Positions 35,702-43,330 of a DNA stretch of 64,000 nt are shown piece by piece. Source of the stretch: Mesorhizobium sangaii (lineage in GTDB: Bacteria > Pseudomonadota > Alphaproteobacteria > Rhizobiales > Rhizobiaceae). The DNA lies in NCBI RefSeq assembly GCF_014207355.1, contig NZ_JACHEF010000001.1:372001-436000 (forward strand), read 5' to 3'. The notes beneath the pieces are model-generated. The model made no database searches. It saw only the letters and a list, made by a program, of their open reading frames with translations, and was not told the DNA's origin. Each line of letters starts with the position of its first letter. Within the stretch, counting starts at the first letter, position 1. The position numbers and the translations under genes are program-made.

Positions 35702-35737
35702 TCCAAACGTATGGCGAATCCAATACCAATGTGCAAT
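35702..35737 (+). promoter_or_regulatory. Regulon motif, degenerate copy 5 (alpha/beta hydrolase)
   Basis: TCCAAA is followed by a diverged core and then CCAATACCAATGTGCAAT. The right-hand 18 bases match the consensus well (CC-ATACC-GTGCAAT), while the left half of the core is poor. It ends 74 nt before the start of the exported hydrolase gene, in the same orientation as the other copies. Confidence 0.5.
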
Positions 35738-35811
35738 GGCACTGCCGTCGTTGAACGGGCATCAGTCTGGGCATCACAAGCAAAATGACGTAGCCACGAA
35801 GGAGAGAATTC

Positions 35812-36594
35812 ATGACAAGCATCTCAAAACTTGGCATTCGGCGAGCGATCTTTGCGGGAGCCTTGCTCCTCGCCGCCGCTGCCGGTTCGACGCCAACATT
35901 GGCGGAGCCTGCCGCAACGACAGTCGTTCTCGTTCATGGCGCTTTCGCCGACGGCTCCTCCTGGGCGAAGGTCATTCCGCTGCTGCAGAAAAAGGGATTG
36001 CACGTTGTCGCGGTCCAAAATCCACTGACCTCGCTTGCTGACGACGTCGCCGCAACGCAGCGCGCCATTGCGGAGCAGAAAGGTCCGGTGGTTCTGGTCG
36101 GCCATTCCTGGGCAGGTACCGTCATTACCCAGGCCGGCAATGACGACCACGTCAAGGCGCTGGTCTATGTCGCCGCTTTCTCGCCCGGCGATGGTCAGTC
36201 GACGTCCGATCTCATCAAGAACTACCCCACCCCGCCCGGATTGGCGCATCCGCAGGTTGATGCCGCGGGCTTTCTGACACTGTCACACGACGATATCGCC
36301 AAATACTTTGCCCCGGATGTTCCCAAGGCGGAGTCCAACCTGATCGCGGTCACGCAAGGCCCTGTGCGCGGCGCGAACTTCGACGAGAAGGTGACGACGG
36401 CTGCATGGAAGTCGAAGCCAAGCTGGGCGGTGGTCACCGAGAATGACCAGATGATCGACCCCAAGCTGCTCGCGGACGGCGCGAAGGCCATGAAAGCCCA
36501 TGTCACGGCCATCGCGTCCAGCCATGTTCCGATGCTGTCGCACCCAAAAGAAGTGACCGCGGTCATTCTGGAGGCGGTCGAAGCCGTCAAATGA
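35812..36594 (+). CDS. Exported alpha/beta hydrolase
   Basis: 260 residues. An N-terminal signal (AIFAGALLLAAAAGSTPTLA, cleavage near residue 31) is followed by an alpha/beta hydrolase of the EstC/pyrethroid-hydrolase type: VVLVHGAFADGSSW (oxyanion region), nucleophile Ser99 in GHSWAG, and a late His238 in ASSHVPML. An acidic residue near ENDQMIDP probably completes the triad. It should act as a periplasmic esterase or lactonase. AAGGAGAG lies just upstream. Confidence 0.88.
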   Translation: MTSISKLGIRRAIFAGALLLAAAAGSTPTLAEPAATTVVLVHGAFADGSSWAKVIPLLQKKGLHVVAVQNPLTSLADDVAATQRAIAEQKGPVVLVGHSWAGTVITQAGNDDHVKALVYVAAFSPGDGQSTSDLIKNYPTPPGLAHPQVDAAGFLTLSHDDIAKYFAPDVPKAESNLIAVTQGPVRGANFDEKVTTAAWKSKPSWAVVTENDQMIDPKLLADGAKAMKAHVTAIASSHVPMLSHPKEVTAVILEAVEAVK

Positions 36595-36846
36595 CGTTTG
36601 GAGCAGTAAAGAGCGGCGGCCTCGCCGGCTCCACGTGGTGTCGCACTGGATAGACCCCACAAATGCAACATTGCCGATCTGAGTGCGGCGGGCGCCTTGG
36701 CGCCCGCCGCACTCACGTCACGACGCGAAACTGCATTCTTACCAAGCCCCACACCCGCACGCGCAATGCGGTCGAGCTCCAGCGCCGACACGCGTGCATT
36801 GCTCCGCGGCTTCACCTCCAAGTTGCGCAATCAGGCTTCGGACCAA
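36595..36846. other. Gene-free stretch with a long palindrome
   Basis: No supportable gene lies between the alpha/beta hydrolase and the regulon motif. The main structure is a 16-bp perfect stem GAGTGCGGCGGGCGCC with a 2-nt TT loop (36681-36714). The remaining sequence shows no repeat or reading frame that I recognise. Confidence 0.5.
36681..36714. terminator. 34-nt near-perfect palindrome
   Basis: GAGTGCGGCGGGCGCC is followed by TT and its exact reverse complement. No T run flanks it. It lies 84 nt past the alpha/beta hydrolase stop and could end transcription of that gene, or be a cruciform-type or transposed palindromic unit. Confidence 0.45.
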
Positions 36847-36877
36847 TCCCAAAGTATTGCCGATACCTTGGTGCAAT
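36847..36877 (+). promoter_or_regulatory. 30-bp regulon motif, copy 6 (epoxide hydrolase operon)
   Basis: TCCCAAA, then core GTATTGCCGATAC (36854-36866), three bases, then GGTGCAAT. It ends 68 nt before the epoxide hydrolase start codon. It comes close to the consensus of the whole set. Confidence 0.75.
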
Positions 36878-36945
36878 AGCCTAAGCGTCGATGGCGACAG
36901 AACTATGCATAAGTCAAACGAGTTTTCTTTGCATAGGAGGACGCT

Positions 36946-38247
36946 ATGTCAAAAGATCTCCTTTCCCCCACGAGACGTGAGCTTCTCGCCGCTACCGCCG
37001 CGGTCGGCGCTATGAGCATGATGCCGAAAGCCCTGGGCGCGGAAGCAGCGGAAGCGATCCGTCCCTTCACGATCAATATCCCCCAAGAGCAGCTCGACGA
37101 TCTGCGCGGCCGTGTGGCAGCGACCCGTTGGCCTGACAAGGAAACCGTCCCGGATCACTCCCAGGGTGTGCAGTTGGCGACGGTCCAGAAGCTCGCGCAG
37201 TACTGGGCGACCGATCACGACTGGCGCAAGGTGGAAGCGCGGCTCAATGCCCTGCCCCAGTTCGTCACCGAGATCAATGGACTGGACATTCACTTCATTC
37301 ACGTGCGTTCAAAGCACGAGAACGCATTGCCGCTGATCGTGACACATGGGTGGCCGGGCTCGATCATCGAACAGCTAAAGATCATCGGCCCGCTTACCGA
37401 TCCGACGGCGCATGGTGGCAGGGCGGCCGACGCGTTTGACGTCGTGATCCCCTCGCTGCCTGGTCACGGATTCTCCGGCAAACCGACGGCGCCCGGCTGG
37501 ACCCCTGTCACCATCGGCCAGGCCTGGGCAACGCTGATGCAGCGTCTTGGCTACACGAAATATGTGGCCCAGGGCGGAGACTGGGGCAATGCCGTCTCCG
37601 AGATCATGGCCCTACAGCAGCCGCGGGGATTGCTTGGCATCCACACCAACATGGCTGCCACCGTCCCGGCCAACATCTCGAAGGCGCTGGCCTTCCACGA
37701 GGCGCCTCCCGCCGACCTTACCGCCGAAGAGCGCAATGCGTGGGACCAGCTGGTTGAATTCTACGGCAAGGGGCTGGGCTATGCGCTGGAAATGTCGAAC
37801 CGGCCGCAGAGCCTCTACGGCATCGCCGACTCGCCGGTCGGCCTGGCGGCGTGGATGCTCGACCATGACATCCGCAGCTATGACCTCATCGCACGCGTCT
37901 TTGACGGGGCGACCGAGGGCCTGACGCGCGATGACATCCTCGACAACGTCACGCTTTACTGGCTGACGAATACGGCGGTCTCTTCGGCACGGCTCTACTG
38001 GGATACGACGCAGATCTCGAATGGCGCAGGCTTCTTCGACGTTCGCGGCGTCAAGCTGCCGGTTGCCGTGAGTGCCTTCCCCGATGAGATCTATGCAGCG
38101 CCGAAGAGCTGGGCAGAGAAAGCCTACCCGAAGCTCATTCACTACAACAAGCTCGATGAGGGCGGCCACTTCGCTGCCTGGGAACAGCCGAAAGTCTTTT
38201 CCGAAGAGCTGCGCGCTGCGTTCCGGCCGCTGCGCCAGCAGATCTAA
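36946..38247 (+). CDS. Tat-exported epoxide hydrolase (EHN-type)
   Basis: 433 residues. A twin-arginine signal (SPTRRELLAATAAVGAMSMM) precedes an epoxide-hydrolase N-terminal (EHN) domain (FTINIPQEQLDDLRGRVAAT), then the alpha/beta core with HGWPGS (residues 134-139), nucleophile Asp212 in GGDWGN and His408 in DEGGHFAAWEQP. This is the juvenile-hormone/microsomal epoxide hydrolase class, which opens epoxides to diols. Tat export of this class implies a periplasmic substrate. AGGAGG lies before the ATG, and the 30-bp motif is 68 nt upstream. It is probably co-transcribed with the following SDR. Confidence 0.92.
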   Translation: MSKDLLSPTRRELLAATAAVGAMSMMPKALGAEAAEAIRPFTINIPQEQLDDLRGRVAATRWPDKETVPDHSQGVQLATVQKLAQYWATDHDWRKVEARLNALPQFVTEINGLDIHFIHVRSKHENALPLIVTHGWPGSIIEQLKIIGPLTDPTAHGGRAADAFDVVIPSLPGHGFSGKPTAPGWTPVTIGQAWATLMQRLGYTKYVAQGGDWGNAVSEIMALQQPRGLLGIHTNMAATVPANISKALAFHEAPPADLTAEERNAWDQLVEFYGKGLGYALEMSNRPQSLYGIADSPVGLAAWMLDHDIRSYDLIARVFDGATEGLTRDDILDNVTLYWLTNTAVSSARLYWDTTQISNGAGFFDVRGVKLPVAVSAFPDEIYAAPKSWAEKAYPKLIHYNKLDEGGHFAAWEQPKVFSEELRAAFRPLRQQI

Positions 38248-38362
38248 CAGCGACAGGGCGGCCTCCCCCACCGCTCACTGCCGCACGCGCGGCCGGGTCC
38301 TCCCCCCGGCCGCGCATTCCGCAATCGCCCAGCCGGCGCAAAAAACTGATCGGAGAATAAAA

Positions 38363-39169
38363 ATGTCTACTCCTTCCAAAGGCATCGCAGTTGTCACAGG
38401 CGCCTCTTCAGGGATCGGCGCGATCTACGCCGACAGGCTCGCACGCCGCGGCTACGACCTCATCCTGGTTGCGCGCAGCCGGAATAAACTCGACGAGGTG
38501 GCGGGACGCATTGCCGGTGCGACTGGCCGCGCCGTCAACGTCATTGCCGCGGATCTCAACGACAGAGCCGACCTGAAGCGGGTCGAGACACTGCTCGCAA
38601 CAGAGCCGGGCATCACCATGCTGGTCAACAATGCCGGCATCGGTTCGGTCGCCCCATTGCTGGAGGCCGATGTAGATGCGATGGAGCGGATGATTGCACT
38701 GAATGTGACCGCGCTGACCCGCCTCACCTATGCCGCAGCGCCATCCTTCGCAGCGCGTGGCGCAGGGGCGATTGTCAACGTCGCGTCGATCGTTGCCATC
38801 CGGCCCGAATCTCTGAACGGCGTCTATGGCGGCACGAAAGCCTTCGTTCTGGCGCTCAGCCTGTCGCTGTTCAAGGAGCTGTCCGCCAGTAACGTGCGCA
38901 TCCAGGCGGTACTGCCGGGCGCCACCGCCACCGATTTCTGGGACCTCTCCGGCAGGCCGCTCGAAAACCTTCCAAGCGCGATCCTGATGTCCGCTGAGGA
39001 CATGGTCGATGCTGCTCTTGCCGGCTTCGACCAGGGTGAGCTGGTGACCATTCCCGCACTGCCCGACGCTGCCGACTGGGACGCCTACGAAGCGGCCCGT
39101 CAAAAACTCTTCCCCAACCTGTCAAATCGCCTTCCGGCAGCACGCTACGGGGTTGCGGCAGCGGCCTGA
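38363..39169 (+). CDS. Short-chain dehydrogenase/reductase
   Basis: 268 residues. VVTGASSGIGAIYADRLARR is the coenzyme loop, then NNAGIGS, NVASIVAI and the YxxxK motif as YGGTK. The start at 38363 has CGGAGAA 7 nt upstream; a long upstream extension through the previous gene's 3' end is rejected. It lies 115 nt after the epoxide hydrolase on the same strand and may oxidise the diol that enzyme releases (inference), although the two would be in different compartments. Confidence 0.88.
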   Translation: MSTPSKGIAVVTGASSGIGAIYADRLARRGYDLILVARSRNKLDEVAGRIAGATGRAVNVIAADLNDRADLKRVETLLATEPGITMLVNNAGIGSVAPLLEADVDAMERMIALNVTALTRLTYAAAPSFAARGAGAIVNVASIVAIRPESLNGVYGGTKAFVLALSLSLFKELSASNVRIQAVLPGATATDFWDLSGRPLENLPSAILMSAEDMVDAALAGFDQGELVTIPALPDAADWDAYEAARQKLFPNLSNRLPAARYGVAAAA

Positions 39170-39223
39170 CGCAGGCCTCCGAAGGTTTTTCCCGACAATC
39201 TTCAAAAACCGATAGGAACGATC

Positions 39224-39431
39224 ATGTCACAAGCAGCAACGGCCCCCAGGGGGAGAAGCTCCTCTATACAGGCAGGGCCGCGATCACGGCATCGCCCACA
39301 GCGACGACGGCCAGCTCGAACTCAAGTTCTCGCCGCCCGGCTCCGGACGGGCGGGCACCAACCTGGAGCAGATGCTGGCGGCCGGTTGGTCGGCCTGCTT
39401 CCCGATCGGCGTCTATTTCCATTGGTATTGA
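39224..39431 (+). pseudogene. ohr/osmC-family remnant, frameshifted and truncated
   Basis: The start MSQAATAP is in one frame, then GEKLLYTGR in a second, then GRDHGIAHSDDGQLELKFS and GRAGTNLEQMLAAGWSACF in the frame that ends at TGA 39429-39431. This order matches the first half of organic-hydroperoxide-resistance (Ohr) proteins, including the first redox Cys (SACF). Several residues between the second and third blocks and the whole C-terminal half with the second Cys are missing. It is a decayed copy. AGGAACGATC precedes the start codon. Confidence 0.75.
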
Positions 39432-39950
39432 ACTAGACCTACTCGTCAAACTGTTGCAGGCACTTCACCTGAATGTGGTCGCGGAACTCGCTTACGGCGC
39501 GCTCTTACAGATCGAGGGCGCATCACAATTGCATCGTTCTGACCGCCAAGGGGCGAGCCCGCCGCAATTGGCGGCGGGCTCGATTGCGAGTTGGACACGA
39601 TGGGGTGCAGCTATTTGTAGTATCCGCGAGAGCTTTCCGGTGCGATGCCGCCGACGAGGTAGGTAAGCCTTGCCATTTCACCCTTCCGTAACATCATTCC
39701 GGAACACTAAACCGGAACAGTTTGATTTCAGTGGCTTGAAGAACCTTGGATTACTGTCCAGGTTCCCCAGCCAAAGAGTTGCCAAGTTAAATCAGCTCGT
39801 TATCCAGACCCGAGGCGATCGGCGGTCGCCTCCTCGCCTTGGAGCAGGTGGACGCCCAAGCGGGGTTAGCTCTTGCCAATCGCGTACCTTTGGCCGCAAT
39901 CTCGGCTCGAAGAGCCGCTCATCGGATGTCGGCGTGATGGGGATTTTGCC
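39432..39950. other. Gene-free stretch
   Basis: 519 nt without a supportable gene; short open frames here lack family resemblance and ribosome-binding sites. The only clear structure is the GC-rich hairpin at 39554-39582. It may be leftover sequence from the truncated ohr copy. Confidence 0.5.
39554..39582. terminator. GC-rich hairpin
   Basis: A 12-bp perfect stem CGAGCCCGCCGC / GCGGCGGGCTCG with a 5-nt loop AATTG. No T run follows. It is similar in style to the palindrome at 36681 and may be a terminator or a small mobile palindromic unit. Confidence 0.4.
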
Positions 39951-40421
39951 ATGACCCGCGATCAGATGCTCGCCCACCTCCGATCCGCCGACGCGGTCGC
40001 GCGCGAGGCGGCGGCGCATGGGCACCATCCGTTCGGCTGCGTGCTGGTCGGGCCGGACGACCACGTGCTGATGCGGCAGGGCAATCTCGACACGGTGCGC
40101 CATGCCGAGACCGAGCTTGCCCGACGCGCGGCGGTGACCTACGAGCCGGAGTTCCTGTGGCAATGCACGCTGGTCTCGACCGGTGAGCCCTGCGCGATGT
40201 GCACCGGAACGCTCTACTGGGCGAATATCGGCCGGCTGGTCTACGGCTTCGAGGAGAGCAAGCTGCTGGCGCTCACCGGGAATCACGCGGAGAATCCGAC
40301 GATGAGCCTTTCTTCGCGCACCGTACTCGACTCCGGCCAGAAAAAGATCGAGGTCTTTGGCCCCTTCCCCGAAATCGCGGACGAGCTGATCGCACCGCAC
40401 CGCGAATTCTGGAAGCGCTGA
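39951..40421 (+). CDS. Nucleoside/guanine deaminase-type CDA-fold protein
   Basis: 156 residues of the cytidine/deoxycytidylate deaminase fold. The zinc site is complete: His51 and Glu53 in RHAETE, Cys81 and Cys84 in GEPCAMC. The C-terminal EIADELIAPHREFW matches nucleoside deaminases of the TadA/GuaD-like group. ATG 39951 follows GGGGA; a 26-codon upstream extension is rejected. The substrate could be guanine, a nucleoside or a pterin. Confidence 0.87.
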   Translation: MTRDQMLAHLRSADAVAREAAAHGHHPFGCVLVGPDDHVLMRQGNLDTVRHAETELARRAAVTYEPEFLWQCTLVSTGEPCAMCTGTLYWANIGRLVYGFEESKLLALTGNHAENPTMSLSSRTVLDSGQKKIEVFGPFPEIADELIAPHREFWKR

Positions 40422-40657
40422 CGCGGTCTCCAACCTCGGCCGGAGCGCTCTGTTAGCTCGCTATGAGGGCCAGTGTTAACAGGAGAACTCGGGTGCTTAC
40501 CCTGGAAGCACCCGTCTTCATGCCGACGAGTTGGCAAGGCAACCAGTCCTCCCGCCCAGCGGTGCTGCCGCGGTGTTGCCATACCAGCCCATCCCGCACA
40601 CATTGACAGCAACCTTTCCGTCCAAAGCCCCGGCCAGCCGCCAAGCACGATTGACCC

Positions 40658-42343
40658 ATGGATCGCTTCAACCTCGGCAGCTACCGCCGCCTCATCTCCA
40701 CCGGCTCGGAGGAAACCCAGCGCTGGTTCGATATCGGCCTGAACTGGTGCTACGGCTTCAACCATGAGGAAGGCATCAGGTGTTTTGAGAAGGCACTCGA
40801 AACGGATCCTGATTGCCCGATGGTGCATTGGGGCATCGCCTATACCGCCGGGCCTTTCTACAATTTGACCTGGAAGGAGCATGGCGAGGCCGAGGCGAAC
40901 ATCGCGACGAAACGCTGCTTCGAGCATGTTCAACTCGCACGCGCCAATGCGGCTTCCGCCAGCGAGGTCGAAAGGCGATTGATCGAGGCGCTGGCCTGCC
41001 GCTTCCAGAAGCCGCACCGGGTGACGCCGCCGGAATTCGAGCAGTGGGATGACGCCTACGCCGCCGCGATGCGGCTGGCGTATCAAAGCTTTCCCGACGA
41101 CCATGACGTGATGGCGCTGCTGGTCGAGGCGCTGATGATGCGCACGGTGCGGCGGCTGTGGAACCTCAAGACCGGCGCGCCGGCGCCGAACTCGGACGTG
41201 GTCGAGGCGCTCGCGGTTTGCGAGCGGTCGAACCAGCTTGCCGACGAGGCGGGCGCAGCACAGCATCCGGCGATCGTCCACCTGCACATCCATCTCCTGG
41301 AAATGTCCACCATGCCGGAACGCGGCATGCGCTCAGCCGACCTGCTCGGCGAAATGTGCCCCGATGCCGGGCACATGAACCACATGCCGGGTCACATCTA
41401 TGTGCTGTGCGGCGCGTACGAGAAGGCCAAGCTCGCCAGTGAGAAGGCGGTTCGCGCCAACGACCTCTATCTCGCCTATGCGGACGAGCCGACCTACTAC
41501 CTGCTCGGCTGCTGCCACGACCTGCATCTGATGATGTTCACCTGCATGTTGCTCGGCCAGCACAGGCCGGCACATTGGGCCGCCGACAAGGTGCGCAGCC
41601 TGGTGACGCGCGATGTGGTCAGCCTGCCCGACCGGCCCAAGCTCACGCAGACGGTGGAAGGCTACCACGCGATGAAATCGCATGTTGAGGTGCGGTTCGG
41701 CCGCTGGCAGGAGATCATCGACGAGCCGCTGTCCCAGGAGCCCGGCCTCTATGTGCTGACGGCGGCCATGCAGCACTATGCCAAGGGTGTGGCGCACGCG
41801 ACGCTCAGGCATTTCGCCGAGGCGGAACGCGAGCGCGAAAAATTCCACCGGCATCTGGAAGGCATTCCTGCCGAACGGCGCTTCCTCAGCAACCCGACCC
41901 GCGCTTCGCTGGCTGTCGGCGCGGCTCTCCTCGATGGCGAGCTTGAATATCACCAGGGCCGGCATGAGGAGGCGTACGTCCATCTGCGGCAAGCAGTCGA
42001 GCTTGACGACAATCTCTCCTACACCGAGCCGTGGGCGTGGATGCACCCGCCGCGCCATGCGCTGGCGGCGCTGCTTCTCGACCAGGGTCACGCGCAAGAG
42101 GCCGAACAGGTCTATCGCGACGATCTGGGCCTGAGCGGCAAGGTGCAGCGCTGCGCCCAGCACCCAAACAATGTCTGGGCGTTGCACGGGCTGGTGGAAT
42201 GCCTGAAACGACGCGGCGAAACCGAAGAACTGCCCGCGCTGCAGGCGAGCCTTGCCGTGGCGCTGGCCAAGGCGGACGTCCCGATCAGCTCGTCCTGCCT
42301 GTGCAGGACGAGCGTACAGTCAGCGCCAGGCTGCTGTCACTGA
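40658..42343 (+). CDS. TPR-repeat protein of unknown function
   Basis: 561 residues, cytoplasmic. Helical repeats resemble TPR units: WFDIGLNWCYGFNHEEGIRC with FEKALETDPDCP, HIYVLCGAYEKAKLASEKAV, and YHQGRHEEAYVHLRQAVELD. The stretch HPAIVHLHIHLLEMS and the phrase DAGHMNHMPGHIYV are rich in His and Met and recur in this family, so a metal site is conceivable (inference). There is no signal peptide and no obvious Shine-Dalgarno site. Function unknown; it is convergent with the D-lyxose isomerase gene. Confidence 0.85.
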   Translation: MDRFNLGSYRRLISTGSEETQRWFDIGLNWCYGFNHEEGIRCFEKALETDPDCPMVHWGIAYTAGPFYNLTWKEHGEAEANIATKRCFEHVQLARANAASASEVERRLIEALACRFQKPHRVTPPEFEQWDDAYAAAMRLAYQSFPDDHDVMALLVEALMMRTVRRLWNLKTGAPAPNSDVVEALAVCERSNQLADEAGAAQHPAIVHLHIHLLEMSTMPERGMRSADLLGEMCPDAGHMNHMPGHIYVLCGAYEKAKLASEKAVRANDLYLAYADEPTYYLLGCCHDLHLMMFTCMLLGQHRPAHWAADKVRSLVTRDVVSLPDRPKLTQTVEGYHAMKSHVEVRFGRWQEIIDEPLSQEPGLYVLTAAMQHYAKGVAHATLRHFAEAEREREKFHRHLEGIPAERRFLSNPTRASLAVGAALLDGELEYHQGRHEEAYVHLRQAVELDDNLSYTEPWAWMHPPRHALAALLLDQGHAQEAEQVYRDDLGLSGKVQRCAQHPNNVWALHGLVECLKRRGETEELPALQASLAVALAKADVPISSSCLCRTSVQSAPGCCH

Positions 42344-42352
42344 GGCCCGGAC

Positions 42353-43039
42353 CTACCCCAGCCACTTCTCATAGTCGGACACCAGCAGGTGCACCGGGGC
42401 GACGTCCTCGTCGATGTTGGAGAAACGGCCGATCGGCTCGCGGAACACGTTGTCGGTGAGATCGTCATTGACGGTCGACACCTCGCCGATCAGCACATCC
42501 TTGCCCTCGGCCCAGAAGGCATGCCAGACGCCGGGCAGCAGCGTGACGCTCTGGCCCGGATCGAGCTTCAGGAGGCCGCCCGCCGGCAGCCTGTGGATGG
42601 TTCCGTCGACGGGCACCGATACTTCCGCCTTCGGATCGATGCCTCCGTCGCGATCGTGCATGAACAGCTCCAGCACCAGCTTGCCGCCACCGCGATTGAT
42701 GATGTCCTCGGCCTTGATGTTGTGGCGGTGCATCGGCGACAGCTGGTCCTTGCGCGAGATCATGATCTTCTCGGCATAGAGCATGCCCATGCCCTTCTTC
42801 ATGTCCTCGTAGCGGCCGTTGCGGACGGTGAACAGGAAGAGGCCGAGTTCATCGAACTTTTCCTGGCCGTAATCGGTGATGTCCCAGCCGAGCCGTGAGG
42901 TGAAAACGGCCGAGGAATCGACCTGGCGCGCCTTCGCCTCCTGCGGCGACCAATAGGCGAAGGGCGGCATGATGTAGCCGAACGAGCGGATGAAAGCGTC
43001 GGCTTCGCGGATGATATCGTTGATGGCGGAGCGTTTCAT
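42353..43039 (-). CDS. D-lyxose isomerase family sugar isomerase (cupin)
   Basis: 228 residues. The cupin metal motif SPMHRHNIKAEDII (two His and Glu) and a later His in PGVWHAFWAEG match the D-lyxose ketol-isomerase family (DUF1498), which converts D-lyxose and D-xylulose or D-mannose and D-fructose. AAGGA is better spaced for ATG 43039 than for the ATG two codons upstream. It ends 9 nt from the convergent TPR gene. A pentose or hexose role fits the nearby aldolase only loosely. Confidence 0.87.
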   Translation of the reverse strand: MKRSAINDIIREADAFIRSFGYIMPPFAYWSPQEAKARQVDSSAVFTSRLGWDITDYGQEKFDELGLFLFTVRNGRYEDMKKGMGMLYAEKIMISRKDQLSPMHRHNIKAEDIINRGGGKLVLELFMHDRDGGIDPKAEVSVPVDGTIHRLPAGGLLKLDPGQSVTLLPGVWHAFWAEGKDVLIGEVSTVNDDLTDNVFREPIGRFSNIDEDVAPVHLLVSDYEKWLG

Positions 43040-43119
43040 GATCATGGTCCTTCGTGTCGATTTTGCTAAAGCGCGTCGCGTCCGACGGGGTTCAAGCAAT
43101 GCGCTTCAGCTTGTTAGCA

Positions 43120-43166
43120 TGCATGTCGTTGTCCCAAAACCGCTACGCACTTTTGGGCGACATGCA
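43120..43166. repeat. Palindromic intergenic repeat, Mesorhizobium type
   Basis: TGCATGTCG (43120-43128) pairs with CGACATGCA (43158-43166), and inside it CCCAAAA pairs with TTTTGGG. From memory, sequences of this form (a tgcatgtcgtt start, a central cccaaaa, a ttttgggcgacatgca end) recur in Mesorhizobium intergenic DNA. It fills much of the divergent gap between the isomerase and aldolase genes. Confidence 0.65.
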
Positions 43167-43330
43167 TTGGCAAATCGCATAGCTGAACGCCGATCCGGTG
43201 TCGATCCATCTTGCCGCCCTGCCCGTCCTTGCGGCTTCAGCGCATGGACCACAGATCCGCTGCGCTGGCCGCGTGACATCATGCGCTTTCAGCGTCATAA
43301 ACCCTGCGGATTTCCATAGGGTGACAGACG

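Noticed and set aside
36847..36877. Reading the 30-bp motif as a sigma-54 or ECF promoter
   Set aside because: No TGGC-N7-TTGC (sigma-54) or GGAAC-N16-GTT (EcfG-type) spacing is present; the dyad core fits a protein-binding operator better.
39771..39793. ccaaagagttgccaag as another copy of the regulon motif
   Set aside because: Only the CCAAA flank and TTGCC match; the core dyad and the GTRCAAT box are missing.
39670..39954. 94-codon frame after the ohr remnant
   Set aside because: No family resemblance and no ribosome-binding site; it ends inside the start of the deaminase gene.
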